Below are positions 1 through 8,885 of a DNA stretch of 49,815 nucleotides, in pieces. Location of the stretch: assembly GCA_035765045.1 (NCBI GenBank), contig DASTYI010000020.1, forward strand, positions 1 through 49,815, given 5' to 3'. The notes beneath the pieces are model-generated. The model saw only the letters and a list, made by a program, of their open reading frames with translations. It searched no databases and was not told the origin of the DNA. This DNA is from Iamia sp035765045. GTDB taxonomy: Bacteria > Actinomycetota > Acidimicrobiia > Acidimicrobiales > Iamiaceae. Position 1 is the stretch's first letter. The number at the start of each line of letters is the position of its first letter. The position numbers and the translations under genes were made by a program.

Positions 1-25
1 CCTCAAGGTGCCAGGCACCTTGAGG
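1..25. repeat. Perfect palindrome, type A (GGTGCC-A-GGCACC core)
   Basis: A 25-nt odd palindrome with 12-bp arms around a central A at 13; the left arm reads CCTCAAGGTGCC. It lies downstream of murA on the minus strand, so it could act as a terminator hairpin, though no T-run follows. A near-identical palindrome with a central T is at 26904-26932. I see no gene in the rest of 1-141. Confidence 0.85.
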
Positions 26-141
26 CGGGGAGCGTCGCCACCTCCTCCACGGCGGCCGAGGAGACTGCGACCCTCAACGGGCGAGGACCCCGCTCAGGGT
101 CGCTGATTCGGCCCGGACCTGGTTTGCAGGACACGGCCTAG

Positions 142-1392
142 TCAGTCGGCGTCGACGTCGGCGCCGATGGAGCGGAGCTTCTCGGCGAAGCGGTCGTAGC
201 CCCGGGCGACGTGGTGGGCGTCGGCGATCACCGTCTCGCCGTCGGCCCCGAGGGCGGCCATGGCGATGGCGGCGCCGGCCCGGATGTCGTGGGCCTTGAC
301 CGGCGCCCCCGACAGGCGGGGCACGCCCCGGATCAGGGCGTAGTGGTGCTCGACCCGGATGTCGGCGCCCATGCGGATCAGCTCATCGACGTAGCGGAAG
401 CGGCCGCCGAAGATGTTCTCGGTGGCGATGGCGGCGCCCTCGGCGACGGTCAGGGCGGCGACCATCAGAGGCAGGTAGTCGGTGGCGATGCCCGGGTACG
501 GGAGGCTGTTGATGTCGACCGCCCGGATCCGCTCGGGGGCGGAGGCCCACACGCCGTCGGGGTGCGACGAGGTCCGCATCCCCATGTCGCCCATCTTGTG
601 CATGAGCATGTCCATGTGCTCGGGGCGGGCGTTCTCCAGCACCAGCTCGCCCCCCGCCACGGCCAGCCCGGTCAGGAACGTGGCCGCCTCCAGCCGGTCG
701 GGGATGACGGCGTGGTCGACCGGGTGGAGCTCCTCGACGCCCTCGACGGTGACCGTCGAGCTGCCCGCCCCGATGATCGTCGCCCCCATGCGGTTGAGGA
801 AGGCGGCCAGGTCGGCCAGCTCGGGCTCCTTGGCCGCGTTCTCGATGACGGTGGTGCCCTCGGCCAGCACGGCGGCCATCAGGACGTTCTCGGTGGCCCC
901 GACGCTCGGGTACTCGAGGACGATGCGGGTGCCCCGCAGGCGCTCGGCCGTCCCGTCGATGTAGCCGTGCTCGAAGGTCAGCTCGGCGCCGAGCCGGCGG
1001 AGGCCGTCGAGGTGCATGTCGATGGGCCGCTGGCCGAAGTCGTCACCCCCGGGCAGCGACACCCGGGCCCGCCCGACCCGGGCCAGCAGCGGCCCGAGCA
1101 CCACGATCGACGCCCGCATGGCCTCGACCAGCTCGTAGGGGGCCTCGGGGGTGATGTCGGCGGGGCGGACCACCGTCAGCACGTCGCCCTCGAGGGTGGC
1201 GGTGCAGCCCATCGCCTCCAGCAGCTCGGCCATCAGCCGCACGTCGGTGATGTCGGGGACGTTGCGGATGGTGAAGGTGCCCTCGGCCAGCACGGTGGCC
1301 GCCATCAGCTTGAGCACGGAGTTCTTGGCCCCGGAGATGGCGACGCGACCCGAGAGGGGCCCACCGCCCCGGACGAGGATCCTTTCCATCAC
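142..1392 (-). CDS. murA: UDP-N-acetylglucosamine 1-carboxyvinyltransferase
   Basis: First committed step of peptidoglycan precursor synthesis in the cytoplasm: transfers enolpyruvate from PEP to UDP-GlcNAc. The 416-residue length is typical. The N-terminal SGAKNS motif (K23, N24) is present. The active-site loop reads LPGGDDFGQRP at 113-123, so Asp117 stands where most bacterial enzymes have the Cys that fosfomycin alkylates; mycobacterial MurA also has Asp there. The track start is GTG at 1392, immediately followed by ATG at 1389, and either could be used. It diverges from the MFS gene across 56 bp. murA near the atp operon is a known actinobacterial arrangement. Confidence 0.97.
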   Translation of the reverse strand: MMERILVRGGGPLSGRVAISGAKNSVLKLMAATVLAEGTFTIRNVPDITDVRLMAELLEAMGCTATLEGDVLTVVRPADITPEAPYELVEAMRASIVVLGPLLARVGRARVSLPGGDDFGQRPIDMHLDGLRRLGAELTFEHGYIDGTAERLRGTRIVLEYPSVGATENVLMAAVLAEGTTVIENAAKEPELADLAAFLNRMGATIIGAGSSTVTVEGVEELHPVDHAVIPDRLEAATFLTGLAVAGGELVLENARPEHMDMLMHKMGDMGMRTSSHPDGVWASAPERIRAVDINSLPYPGIATDYLPLMVAALTVAEGAAIATENIFGGRFRYVDELIRMGADIRVEHHYALIRGVPRLSGAPVKAHDIRAGAAIAMAALGADGETVIADAHHVARGYDRFAEKLRSIGADVDAD

Positions 1393-1448
1393 GCTGATCT
1401 TGCCAGCCCGATGACCTCGGTCGCGCGGCGTCGGGTCACCATGGGGGT

Positions 1449-3058
1449 GTGCCGGACCTCGCCCAGGCCGTCGTGGTCGATGACGCGACGGCCGCCTCGC
1501 TGCTCGCGCCGCGGTCCGACATCGTCGCCGAGCGGGCCTGGACGGCCGAGGACGAGGCGGCCTGGCGGGAGCGCGAGCCCGACGACGACCTCGCCGGCGA
1601 CGGCTGGACGACCTACGCCGTGGCCCGGGGCCCGATGCGGGCCTACCGGCGCGACGTCCGGGCCCGGCCGGCCGGCGCCGGCGGGACCGAGGTCGAGGAG
1701 CGGATCCGCTACCAGCTGGCGCTCGGGGTGTGGTCCGGGTTCGTCATCTGGCCCGCCAACCGGGCCCTCCGCCAGGTCGACGGCCGCCAGAGCGGTCGCT
1801 CCCCCGTGTGGGCGCCACCCGAGAACCTCGACGCCCGCTCGGGCACGATCCTCGGGCTGCTGCTGACCCTGTCGCTCCTCGCCGGCTACATGGGCACCGT
1901 CCTCACCCAGACCATCACCTACGCCGCCGACGAGTTCGACCGCAGCGTCGGCGTGCAGGGCAACGTGCTGGCCGCCGTGCGGGTCGGTGTCCTCGGCAGC
2001 CTGGCCATCGTCGCCCTGTCGGACCGCAAGGGCCGACGCCGCCTCCTGGTCTGGTCGGTGGCGCTCGCCGTGGTGACGACCGTGGCCGGCGCCCTCGCCC
2101 CCTCGATCGAGGTCCTCGGGGCCACCCAGACCCTGGCCCGGGGCTTCCAGACGGCGGTCACCCTCCTGCTGGCCGTCGTGGCCGCCGAGGAGATGCCGGC
2201 CGGGGCCCGGGCCTACGCCATCAGCGTGATGACGATGACCGGGGCGCTCGGCGCCGGCATCGCCGTGTGGGCCCTGCCGCTGGCCGACGTGGGCGAGCGG
2301 GGCTGGCGGATCATCTTCCTCGTCCCCTCCTCGGCCTCCCGGTGCTGCGGAGGGTGGCCCGGGTCCTCCCCGAGAGCCAGCGGTTCGTCCGCCCCCACCG
2401 CGAGGCGACGGTGATCCGGGGCCACGCCCGGCGCTTCTGGGCCATCGGCGCCGCCCTCTTCTGCTCGTCGGCCTTCGGCGCCCCCAGCAGCCAGCTGCTC
2501 AACGACTTCCTCAAGGACGAGCGGGGGTTCTCGGCCTCCCGCATCGCCCTGTTCACCGTGCTGACCAGCACGCCGGCCGGGCTGTCGCTCGTCGCCGGGG
2601 GGCGGCTGGCCGACACCCGGGGCCGGCGTCTCGTCGTCGCCGTCGGGGTGGCCGGCGGCGCCGTCGTGGCCGCCTGGGGGTTCACGACCCACGGTTGGCC
2701 CCTGTGGGCCGCCAACCTGGTCGCCACCATGCTCGGCGCCCTCGCCGTGCCCGCCCTCGGCGCCTACGGGCCCGAGCTGTTCCCCACCGCGGCCCGGGCC
2801 AAGGCCAACGGCATCCTCCAGGTGATGTCGGTGACCGGCAGCGCCCTCGGCCTGGTCGTCGCCGGCCGGGTGGCCGACCGCACCGGTGAGCTGGCCGACG
2901 GGCTGCTCGTCCTGCTGCCGCTGGCCCTGCTGGTCGCCGTGCTGGCCCTGACCGTCTTCCCCGAGACGGCCCGTCGCCAGCTCGAGGAGATCAACCCCGA
3001 GGACGACCTCACCGTGCCCGGCGAGGGCGAGGTGATCCTCCCCGACCCCCACCGGTAG
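1449..3058 (+). pseudogene. MFS transporter, frameshifted near 2324-2327
   Basis: Two overlapping frames together encode one major facilitator transporter of about 536 residues. The first frame (GTG at 1449) has a roughly 130-residue cytoplasmic N-terminus, then membrane helices and an SDRKGRRR loop; it reads correctly to GWRIIFLVP and then turns to nonsense, stopping at 2414. The other frame continues sensibly from LLGLPVLRRV to the stop at 3058, with a second loop RLADTRGRR and a C-terminal PETARRQLEEI. Adding one C to the CCCC run at 2324-2327 restores a single reading frame. This is a sequencing error in a C run, or a recent inactivation. The substrate is unknown; the sequence resembles sugar/metabolite MFS proteins. 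Confidence 0.85.
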
Positions 3059-3061
3059 CAT
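3056..3061 (+). promoter_or_regulatory. Candidate -10 box TAGCAT for a leaderless transcript
   Basis: TAGCAT fits TANNNT and ends 8 nt before the GTG start at 3070. Its first three bases are the stop codon of the preceding MFS gene. No Shine-Dalgarno sequence lies between, so translation from the 5' end of the mRNA is plausible. Confidence 0.4.
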
Positions 3062-3069
3062 CGCCCCCC

Positions 3070-3921
3070 GTGCTGCCGGCCCCGTCGACCCGTCCGCGCC
3101 CGGCCGCCATCGGCGCTGGTCTCGCCGTCCTGGCGGTGCTGGTGGTGACGCTGCTGGCCCTCAGCCACGAGGAGCCGACGCTCCGGCCCGCCGCTGCCGT
3201 CACCACGACCACGACGACGGCGCCCCCGACGGTCGGGCCCTTCGACCCGACGACCGGCTCGGGCTCGGAGCCGGGGTCGACGACCACGACGCCCACCCCG
3301 CTCCAGGCCCTCCCCAGCCGGACCAGCGAGGTGGCCACGGTCCGCGACGACGTCGCCGAGGTGCCCGTCTACGACAGCGCCGACGCGGCCACGCCCCGGG
3401 AGACGGTCAGCGCCCAGGGCGACTACGGCCAGCACCAGGTCTTCCTGATCGCCGGCCGTGAGGGCGACCGGCTCGAGGTGCTGCTGCCGATCCGGCCCAA
3501 CGGTTCGCGGGGCTGGATCGACCGCTCGACGGTCGACGTGACCAGCCACGACTTCCAGATCCAGGTGTCGCTCTCGGGCTACGAGATGATGGTCCAGAAG
3601 GGCACCGAGGTGCTGATCAGCTCGCCCATCGGCGTCGGCACCCAGGACACCCCGACCGTCGGCGGCGACTTCTACACCTGGGTCCTGATCGACCCGACCA
3701 ACGCCGGCTACGGCTCCTACGCCTACGGGCTGTCGGGGTTCTCGACACTGGAGCAGTTCGCCGGGGGCGACGGCCGCATGGGCCTCCACGGCACCGACGA
3801 CGACAGCTCGATCGGCCGCAACGTCAGCCACGGCTGCGTCCGCCTCCCCGACGAGGTCGTGGTCGAGATGGTCGAGGAGATCGGCCTCCCCCTCGGCGTC
3901 CCGGTCTCGATCCTGGCCTGA
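3070..3921 (+). CDS. L,D-transpeptidase (YkuD domain), membrane-anchored
   Basis: Cross-links peptidoglycan stems (3-3 links) or anchors proteins outside the membrane. Of 283 residues, 13-32 form a membrane anchor or uncleaved signal, 44-80 are a Thr/Pro/Gly-rich linker, about 85-155 look like a small SH3-like domain, and about 162-282 are the YkuD catalytic domain. H240 and the HGCVR motif at 254-258 with nucleophile C256 are intact. GTG start at 3070, chosen because the anchor follows directly and a -10-like box lies just upstream. It ends 1 nt before a 31-nt palindrome and converges on the next gene. Confidence 0.93.
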   Translation: MLPAPSTRPRPAAIGAGLAVLAVLVVTLLALSHEEPTLRPAAAVTTTTTTAPPTVGPFDPTTGSGSEPGSTTTTPTPLQALPSRTSEVATVRDDVAEVPVYDSADAATPRETVSAQGDYGQHQVFLIAGREGDRLEVLLPIRPNGSRGWIDRSTVDVTSHDFQIQVSLSGYEMMVQKGTEVLISSPIGVGTQDTPTVGGDFYTWVLIDPTNAGYGSYAYGLSGFSTLEQFAGGDGRMGLHGTDDDSSIGRNVSHGCVRLPDEVVVEMVEEIGLPLGVPVSILA

Positions 3922-3952
3922 CGTACGAACGGTGCCTGGCACCGTTCGTACG
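3922..3952. repeat. Perfect 31-nt palindrome, type B; likely bidirectional terminator
   Basis: Arms of 15 bp around a central T at 3937; left arm CGTACGAACGGTGCC. It fills the gap between the convergent L,D-transpeptidase and hydrolase genes. The same 31 nt recur inside the LivHMG coding sequence at 48944-48974. The inner GGTGCC-T-GGCACC is shared with the type A palindromes. Confidence 0.9.
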
Positions 3953-3953
3953 C

Positions 3954-4511
3954 CTAGAGGCCGGCGAGCCAGTCGGCGACGGTGGCGGCGATCGTCGGGT
4001 CCTGGCCCTTGGGCGAGTGGTTCCCGGGCACCCAGACGTGGGTGACGGGGCCGGCGATGGCGGCGGTGTGGTGCTCCATCTCCTCGGGGGTGCCGAAGGG
4101 GTCCTTGGTCCCGCCGACGAAGAGGCAGGGGACGGTGATCGCCGGGAAGTGGTCGACCCGCAGGTTCTCGGGCTTGCCCGGCGGGTGGAGCGGATAGCTG
4201 AGGAGGACCAGCGCCGCCGCCGGAAGGCCCTCGGCCACGGCCATCGAGCACATCCGCCCGCCCATCGACCGGCCCCCGAGGGCGATGCGGGCGGGGTCGA
4301 CCCCGGCCGCGGTGGCCAGGGCGGCGGCCTCCTCCACGACGGCGGCGATCAGCTTGGGGGCCCGGTCGGGGGCCTTGCGCCCCTCCTTCCGGTACGGGAA
4401 GTCCATCCGGGCCACCGGGAGGTCGACAGCCTCCTCCACGGCGACCAGGGTCGGGCTCGTGCGGTCGGCGCCCGCCCCGGGGGCGAGCAGGAGGGCCTCG
4501 ACGGTGGCCAT
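3954..4511 (-). CDS. Alpha/beta hydrolase, Tex30/KANL3-like family
   Basis: A small, 185-residue cytoplasmic alpha/beta hydrolase. The nucleophile elbow GGRSMGGR gives Ser82; Asp137 (GGTKDPFG) and His165 (PGNHSP) complete a plausible triad. N-terminal LLLAPGAGADRTSP is the typical start of this family, whose bacterial members are annotated as dienelactone-hydrolase-like or 'KANL3/Tex30'; the true substrate is unknown. Its ATG shares one base with the stop of the upstream J-domain gene (TGATG), so the two are probably translationally coupled. Confidence 0.85.
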   Translation of the reverse strand: MATVEALLLAPGAGADRTSPTLVAVEEAVDLPVARMDFPYRKEGRKAPDRAPKLIAAVVEEAAALATAAGVDPARIALGGRSMGGRMCSMAVAEGLPAAALVLLSYPLHPPGKPENLRVDHFPAITVPCLFVGGTKDPFGTPEEMEHHTAAIAGPVTHVWVPGNHSPKGQDPTIAATVADWLAGL

Positions 4512-5215
4512 CAGCTGGCCAGCAGGATGCGCCGGGCCTCGGTCAGCTCGGCGATCCGCTCGGCGGCCCCGGCGTCGGTGCCGCCGTGGTCGGGGTGGGC
4601 GACGCGCAGCAGCTCGCGGAAACGGCGCTGGACGTCCTTGCGGCCGGGCACGGGGCCGGCGAGGCCGAGCACCGTCAGCGCCCAGGCCTCGGGGTCGGCG
4701 TAGCGGGCGGCGGCGGTGACCAGCCCGCTGCCCTGGCCGCTGACGGCGGCGAGGATCCGGTCGTCGACCGACCCCCGCCAGCGCAGCCCGCGGCGCACGA
4801 CCCGCATCACCGGGCCCCGGCTCTCGATCGGCAGCCGGCCGGCGGCGTAGACCACGGCGAGCACCTGCGGCCCCGGCGAGGTGCCCTCGGACAGGTCGAG
4901 GTCGAGGTGGAGCTCCTCGCCGTCACCGGTGAGCCGGTGGATGCGGCGGTTCAACCCGATGTGGTCGGTCTGGAAGCGGTGCCGGAGGCGGGGCTGGGGG
5001 ATGCGGTGGCCCAGCTCGAGCTGGTGGGTGAGGCGGTCGAGGTCGGCGTGGAGGTCGGGGTCGACCTGGCCGACGAAGGCGGCCGCCACCGCCCCCAGCA
5101 GGATCCCGCCGAACCCGGGCGCGGGCGACACCGGCAGGGTGCAGGAGCCGAGCGCGACCCGTCGGGTCGGCGCGATCGGCCGCGACTGGAAGACCTCCAG
5201 CTCGGCCAGGACCAT
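4511..5215 (-). CDS. J-domain (DnaJ-like) protein
   Basis: A 234-residue protein whose last ~45 residues form the end of a J domain: RRFRELLRVAHPDHGGTD carries the HPD motif, followed by an amphipathic helix. The first ~190 residues match no family I recognise; they include a run of basic and hydrophobic segments without clear membrane helices. It may recruit DnaK to a specific target. I start it at the ATG at 5215 (MVLAELEVFQ) rather than the longer frame to 5257, because the extra residues are not protein-like. It sits in the minus-strand series ppx-helicase-acidic protein-J protein-hydrolase. Confidence 0.72.
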   Translation of the reverse strand: MVLAELEVFQSRPIAPTRRVALGSCTLPVSPAPGFGGILLGAVAAAFVGQVDPDLHADLDRLTHQLELGHRIPQPRLRHRFQTDHIGLNRRIHRLTGDGEELHLDLDLSEGTSPGPQVLAVVYAAGRLPIESRGPVMRVVRRGLRWRGSVDDRILAAVSGQGSGLVTAAARYADPEAWALTVLGLAGPVPGRKDVQRRFRELLRVAHPDHGGTDAGAAERIAELTEARRILLAS

Positions 5216-5267
5216 CGGGCCACCGTATCGGCAACCGCCGCCCTGAGCGCCCCGCACGCAGGAAGGG

Positions 5268-6203
5268 CTACACCAGCGGTCGCAGGTGGGTGCGGAGGGC
5301 GGTGGCGGCCTCGACGATGTCGTCGTCGGTCGACTCGGCGTCGCTCAGCTTGTCCCGCAGGGCACCGGTCAGGTCGGTGATGTCGCCCCAGGTCGCCTCG
5401 TCGAAGCCGAACGGCAGCCCCATGGCCAGGGCCGACCCGGAGGCGTCGTCGAAGCGGACGGTGGCCGTCTTGTCCGACGGGTCGTGGAGCAGGCGATCGC
5501 TGCTGACGAACAGCTCCGACAGGACCTCCTGGGCGTCGGGCCCGTCGAGCTCCTCGTCGGTGGGCTGCTCGTCCTCCCAGGCCGCCGTGACCTGCTCGAC
5601 CAGCTCGTCGACCGTCTCCTCGTCGTCGACGCCGACGATGACCTCCTGGTAGCCCCGGTCGTGGGGGATGCGCTTCTCGATCAGCACCTCGAGGAAGCGC
5701 TCCTCGAGGCCCGGGGGCCAGTCCTTGACCTCGTAGATCACCGGCTCGACGTCGGGCGACAGGTCGAGGGCGATCCGCTCCTCGATGTAGTCGATCAGGT
5801 CGTCGACCACGTCGGCGTCGGAGGCGGCGACGACCAGGGTCCCGGCCTCCCACGCCCGGCGGACCCGGGCGGCGGCCAGCTCGCTGTCGATCAGCTGGCG
5901 CTCGCGCGCCCCCCAGTCGCCCAGCTCGAACTCGACCTGGCCGGTGGCCACCAGCTCACCGTCACCGTCGTCGGCGTCCTCGCCGTCGGTCTCCTCGGCC
6001 TCCGCGCCGTCGGCCTGCTCGGGGGCGGGACCGGGGTCGATGGCCTCGACCGCGTCGTCCTCGTCCCCGCTGGGCTCGGCCTCGTCGGCCTCGTCGGCCT
6101 CGTCAACCCTGGCCTCGACCTCCTCGACCTCCTCGACCTCGTCGAGCCCGTCGTCGGTGGCCTCCTCCTCCGTCCGTGACCGCTTGCGCGAGAACAGTCC
6201 CAT
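5268..6203 (-). CDS. Acidic hypothetical protein with two similar C-terminal modules
   Basis: About 311 residues, starting at ATG 6203 (MGLFSRKRSRTEEE). A basic N-terminal tip is followed by a ~95-residue Asp/Glu-rich, probably disordered region. The folded part contains two similar stretches: one with LVVAASDADVVDDLIDYIEE and one with VIVGVDDEETVDELVEQV, both hydrophobic strand plus acidic helix, suggesting an internal duplication. The ending ATALRTHLRPLV is helical. I do not recognise the family. The N-terminus resembles the start of FtsY but there is no GTPase domain. It lies 18 bp downstream of the helicase stop and is probably co-transcribed. Confidence 0.7.
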   Translation of the reverse strand: MGLFSRKRSRTEEEATDDGLDEVEEVEEVEARVDEADEADEAEPSGDEDDAVEAIDPGPAPEQADGAEAEETDGEDADDGDGELVATGQVEFELGDWGARERQLIDSELAAARVRRAWEAGTLVVAASDADVVDDLIDYIEERIALDLSPDVEPVIYEVKDWPPGLEERFLEVLIEKRIPHDRGYQEVIVGVDDEETVDELVEQVTAAWEDEQPTDEELDGPDAQEVLSELFVSSDRLLHDPSDKTATVRFDDASGSALAMGLPFGFDEATWGDITDLTGALRDKLSDAESTDDDIVEAATALRTHLRPLV

Positions 6204-6221
6204 CCCGTCAGCATCACACAC

Positions 6222-8885
6222 CTAGACGAGCGCGAGGATCGCATCGCCGTACTTCTCCAGCTTGGCCGGGCCGATGCCGGGGCAGGCGGCGAGCTCGCGC
6301 GCCGTGGTGGGCGCCCGCTGGGCGATGGCCCGGATGGTGGCGTCGGAGGCGACGACGTAGGCCGGCACGGCGTCGGCCTTGCTGCGCTCGCGGCGCCAGG
6401 CCTTGAGCCGCTCCTCGCGGGCCGCCTCCTCCCCCACCAGCGGATCGCCCTTGGCCGCCCGGCCGCCCTCCCGACGGTCCTTGGCCATCGCCGGCGCGCC
6501 GGTGGCCGCCCCGGGGCGGACGATCGGCTTGGGCGCCGCCCGGTGGGGGGCGTCGCCGGTCAGCTCGGCCAGGAAGGGCGACGGCCGGCTCGCGTCGCCG
6601 AGCACCACCACCCGGGAGCGGCCCCGGGTGACGGCGACGTGGAGGACGCGGCGCTCCTCCTCCTCGTCGGCGGCCAGCCGGTGGGGCAGCAGCCCGGCCG
6701 TGACCCCGGCGACGGCCACGCACGGCCACTCCCGCCCCTTCACCCGGTGGACCGTCGACAGGGTGACCGCCGGCCCCGAGCGGGTGGTGCCCCCGAGGGC
6801 GCGGCGCAGCCAGGGCTCGAACCCGTCGAGCGAGGGGTGCAGGTCGGCCACCTGGAGCAGCGCCTCGAGGTCGTCGAGCTGGCTCGACCCCTCGCCGCCC
6901 TTGGAGCGGTCGAGGCCCTCCATGGCCTCGCCCAGCCCGATCCGGTCGCGGATGACCTCCAGGGCCTGGCGGGTGGTACCGGTGCCGACGGTGGCGACCA
7001 CGCCCAGGTCGGCGGCCAGCTCGGTCAGCTTGGCCCCGACCTTCACGTCGTCGAGCCGGTCGGCGATGGCCGCCACCTCGGCCACCGTCATCGGGCGGCG
7101 GAACCACTTGGTGATCCACTGCGGGAGGCCCCGGCTGGGCCGGCGGTAGACCTCGGCCAGGTCGTCGGGCGTGATCCGGGTGGGATCGGCGGCGATGCGG
7201 AGGTAGGCCAGGGCGGCCCGGGCCCCGGTGCGGTCGAGCAGCTCGGTGCCGACGGTGGCCCGGACCGGCACACCGGCCTCCGAGAGGGCCACGACCGGGG
7301 CCAGCAGCAGGGCGTGGACCCGGGTCAGCACGGCGATGTCCGACGGCGACCGGCCCTCGTCGAGCCAGCCCCGCACCACGCCGACCAGGGCGTCGGCGCC
7401 CTCCGAGGGCGGGTGGGGCACCAGGCGGACGGCCTCGGGCGACGCGTCGGCGTCGGGGCGGGGCCGGATGACCTTGGCCACCCGGCGGTGGTTGTACGAC
7501 AGCAGGGTGGCGGCGGCGTCGACGATCGGGGCGGCGCAGCGGTGGTTGACCTCCAGAGCGTGCTCGCCGCCGCCGGGGAACCAGGTGGCGAAGTCGATCA
7601 GGAACCGGGGGTCGGCCCCGGCGTGGCCGTAGATCACCTGGTCGTCGTCGCCCACCCCGAACACGTCGAGCGGCGGCCCGGCGACCAGCCGCACCAGCAC
7701 CACGTGGGCCGGGGTGAGGTCCTGGAGCTCGTCGACGAGGAGGTGCCGGTGACGGGCCTGGACGTCGCTCCGCAGGTCGCCATCGGTGAGCAGGGCCTCG
7801 ATGGCGGCGCAGACCTGCTCGTCGAAGTCGACCACGCCCCGCCGGGCCAGCTCGGCCCGATAGGGCCCGACCACGTCGGCCAACCCCGGCACGTCGCCCC
7901 GCTCGTCCTCGACCGCGCTCGGCGGCCGCAGCCCCAGCCGGACCTCGGTCAGCGCCTCCAGGTAGGGCGCGATCGGGTCGGTGTTGGCCTGGCGGCGACG
8001 CCGGGGCAGCAACCCGTCGAGGATGCGTCGGACCTCGCGCTCGTCGATCACCGGCGGCGCCGTGCCCCGCTGGCGGCCGAGGACCGAGTAGGCCAACCCG
8101 TTGAGGGTCTGGACCCGGGCGCCGAGGCCCTCGGTGCGCTCGACCATCTCGTCGCGGGCCTTGACGTTGTAGGCCACGGCCAGGATCGACCCCGGCTCCC
8201 AGCCCCGGTCGGCGATCAGGTGGCGGAGCCGCTCGGTGAGGACACGGGTCTTGCCCGAGCCCGCCGGGGCGACGATGCGGGCCGGCCCCCGCTCGTGGGC
8301 CACGGCGGCCATCTGATCGGACGCCAGGTCGGCGGTGGGGGCGACCGGGGGCGGGGCGACGGCCAGCCGCCCGGCCTCGACCGACTCGCGGTGCACGACC
8401 CCGTGGCCGCCGACCGCGTCGGGCTCCCACGGCTGGCGGGGCCCGCCGTCGACCCACAGCGGGGTGCCATCGGCCAGCACCAGGTCGGCCGGGCCCTCGG
8501 GGGTGGCGGTGGCGCCTTCGGCCAGGCGGGCGGCCTTGACCCCCCACCACCAGACCGGGTCGTTCCCCCGGGCGTCCCACGACGCCGCCCAGACGAGGAA
8601 GTGGAGCCGGTCGAGCGGGCAGTCGACGTCGACCCCCAGCTCCCACGGGGTGCCGGGGACGGCCACCGGCTGGCGGAAGCGGGCCGGGTCGACGGCCAGC
8701 TCGATCACGACCGGGCGCCGCTCCGCCCAGGCGGCGTGGAGCGCGGCCACCGTCGCCGCCGGATCGGCGAGCACGCCCTCGTCGACGGTGACCACCGGCG
8801 CGTCGGCCCAGCCCGGGGGGACGGGCTGGCCGGCCTCGACCACCACCGACCGCCCGAACGGGCCCGGACCGGCGCCCGCGCTCAT
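6222..8885 (-). CDS. UvrD/Rep-type superfamily 1 helicase with C-terminal HRDC domain
   Basis: ATP-dependent 3'-5' DNA helicase, 887 residues. Residues 1-185 form an N-terminal region not found in ordinary UvrD. The Q-motif glutamine is Q191, Walker A is APAGSGKT at 206-213, Walker B is LLVDELQDL, motif III region GDDDQVIYGHAGAD, and motif VI region VAVTRGRSRVVVLG. Residues ~810-887 are an HRDC domain (ATIRAIAQRAPTT...GIGPAKLEKYG), as in mycobacterial UvrD2. Its ATG overlaps the upstream ppx stop by 4 nt (ATGA at 8882-8885). Probable role in DNA repair; the N-terminal part may set substrate or partner specificity. Confidence 0.9.
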   Translation of the reverse strand: MSAGAGPGPFGRSVVVEAGQPVPPGWADAPVVTVDEGVLADPAATVAALHAAWAERRPVVIELAVDPARFRQPVAVPGTPWELGVDVDCPLDRLHFLVWAASWDARGNDPVWWWGVKAARLAEGATATPEGPADLVLADGTPLWVDGGPRQPWEPDAVGGHGVVHRESVEAGRLAVAPPPVAPTADLASDQMAAVAHERGPARIVAPAGSGKTRVLTERLRHLIADRGWEPGSILAVAYNVKARDEMVERTEGLGARVQTLNGLAYSVLGRQRGTAPPVIDEREVRRILDGLLPRRRRQANTDPIAPYLEALTEVRLGLRPPSAVEDERGDVPGLADVVGPYRAELARRGVVDFDEQVCAAIEALLTDGDLRSDVQARHRHLLVDELQDLTPAHVVLVRLVAGPPLDVFGVGDDDQVIYGHAGADPRFLIDFATWFPGGGEHALEVNHRCAAPIVDAAATLLSYNHRRVAKVIRPRPDADASPEAVRLVPHPPSEGADALVGVVRGWLDEGRSPSDIAVLTRVHALLLAPVVALSEAGVPVRATVGTELLDRTGARAALAYLRIAADPTRITPDDLAEVYRRPSRGLPQWITKWFRRPMTVAEVAAIADRLDDVKVGAKLTELAADLGVVATVGTGTTRQALEVIRDRIGLGEAMEGLDRSKGGEGSSQLDDLEALLQVADLHPSLDGFEPWLRRALGGTTRSGPAVTLSTVHRVKGREWPCVAVAGVTAGLLPHRLAADEEEERRVLHVAVTRGRSRVVVLGDASRPSPFLAELTGDAPHRAAPKPIVRPGAATGAPAMAKDRREGGRAAKGDPLVGEEAAREERLKAWRRERSKADAVPAYVVASDATIRAIAQRAPTTARELAACPGIGPAKLEKYGDAILALV

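Noticed and set aside
26..141. Possible start of an rRNA or tRNA gene downstream of murA, as in mycobacteria
   Set aside because: No cloverleaf, T-arm consensus or 16S-like sequence visible in these 116 bp.
2764..4251. 495-residue minus-strand frame, and other long antisense frames opposite murA, helicase, atpA, rho and the Liv operon
   Set aside because: Composition is Arg/Gly/Pro-rich or repeats of codon-mirrored residues, with no domains; these frames stay open because of high G+C at third codon positions.
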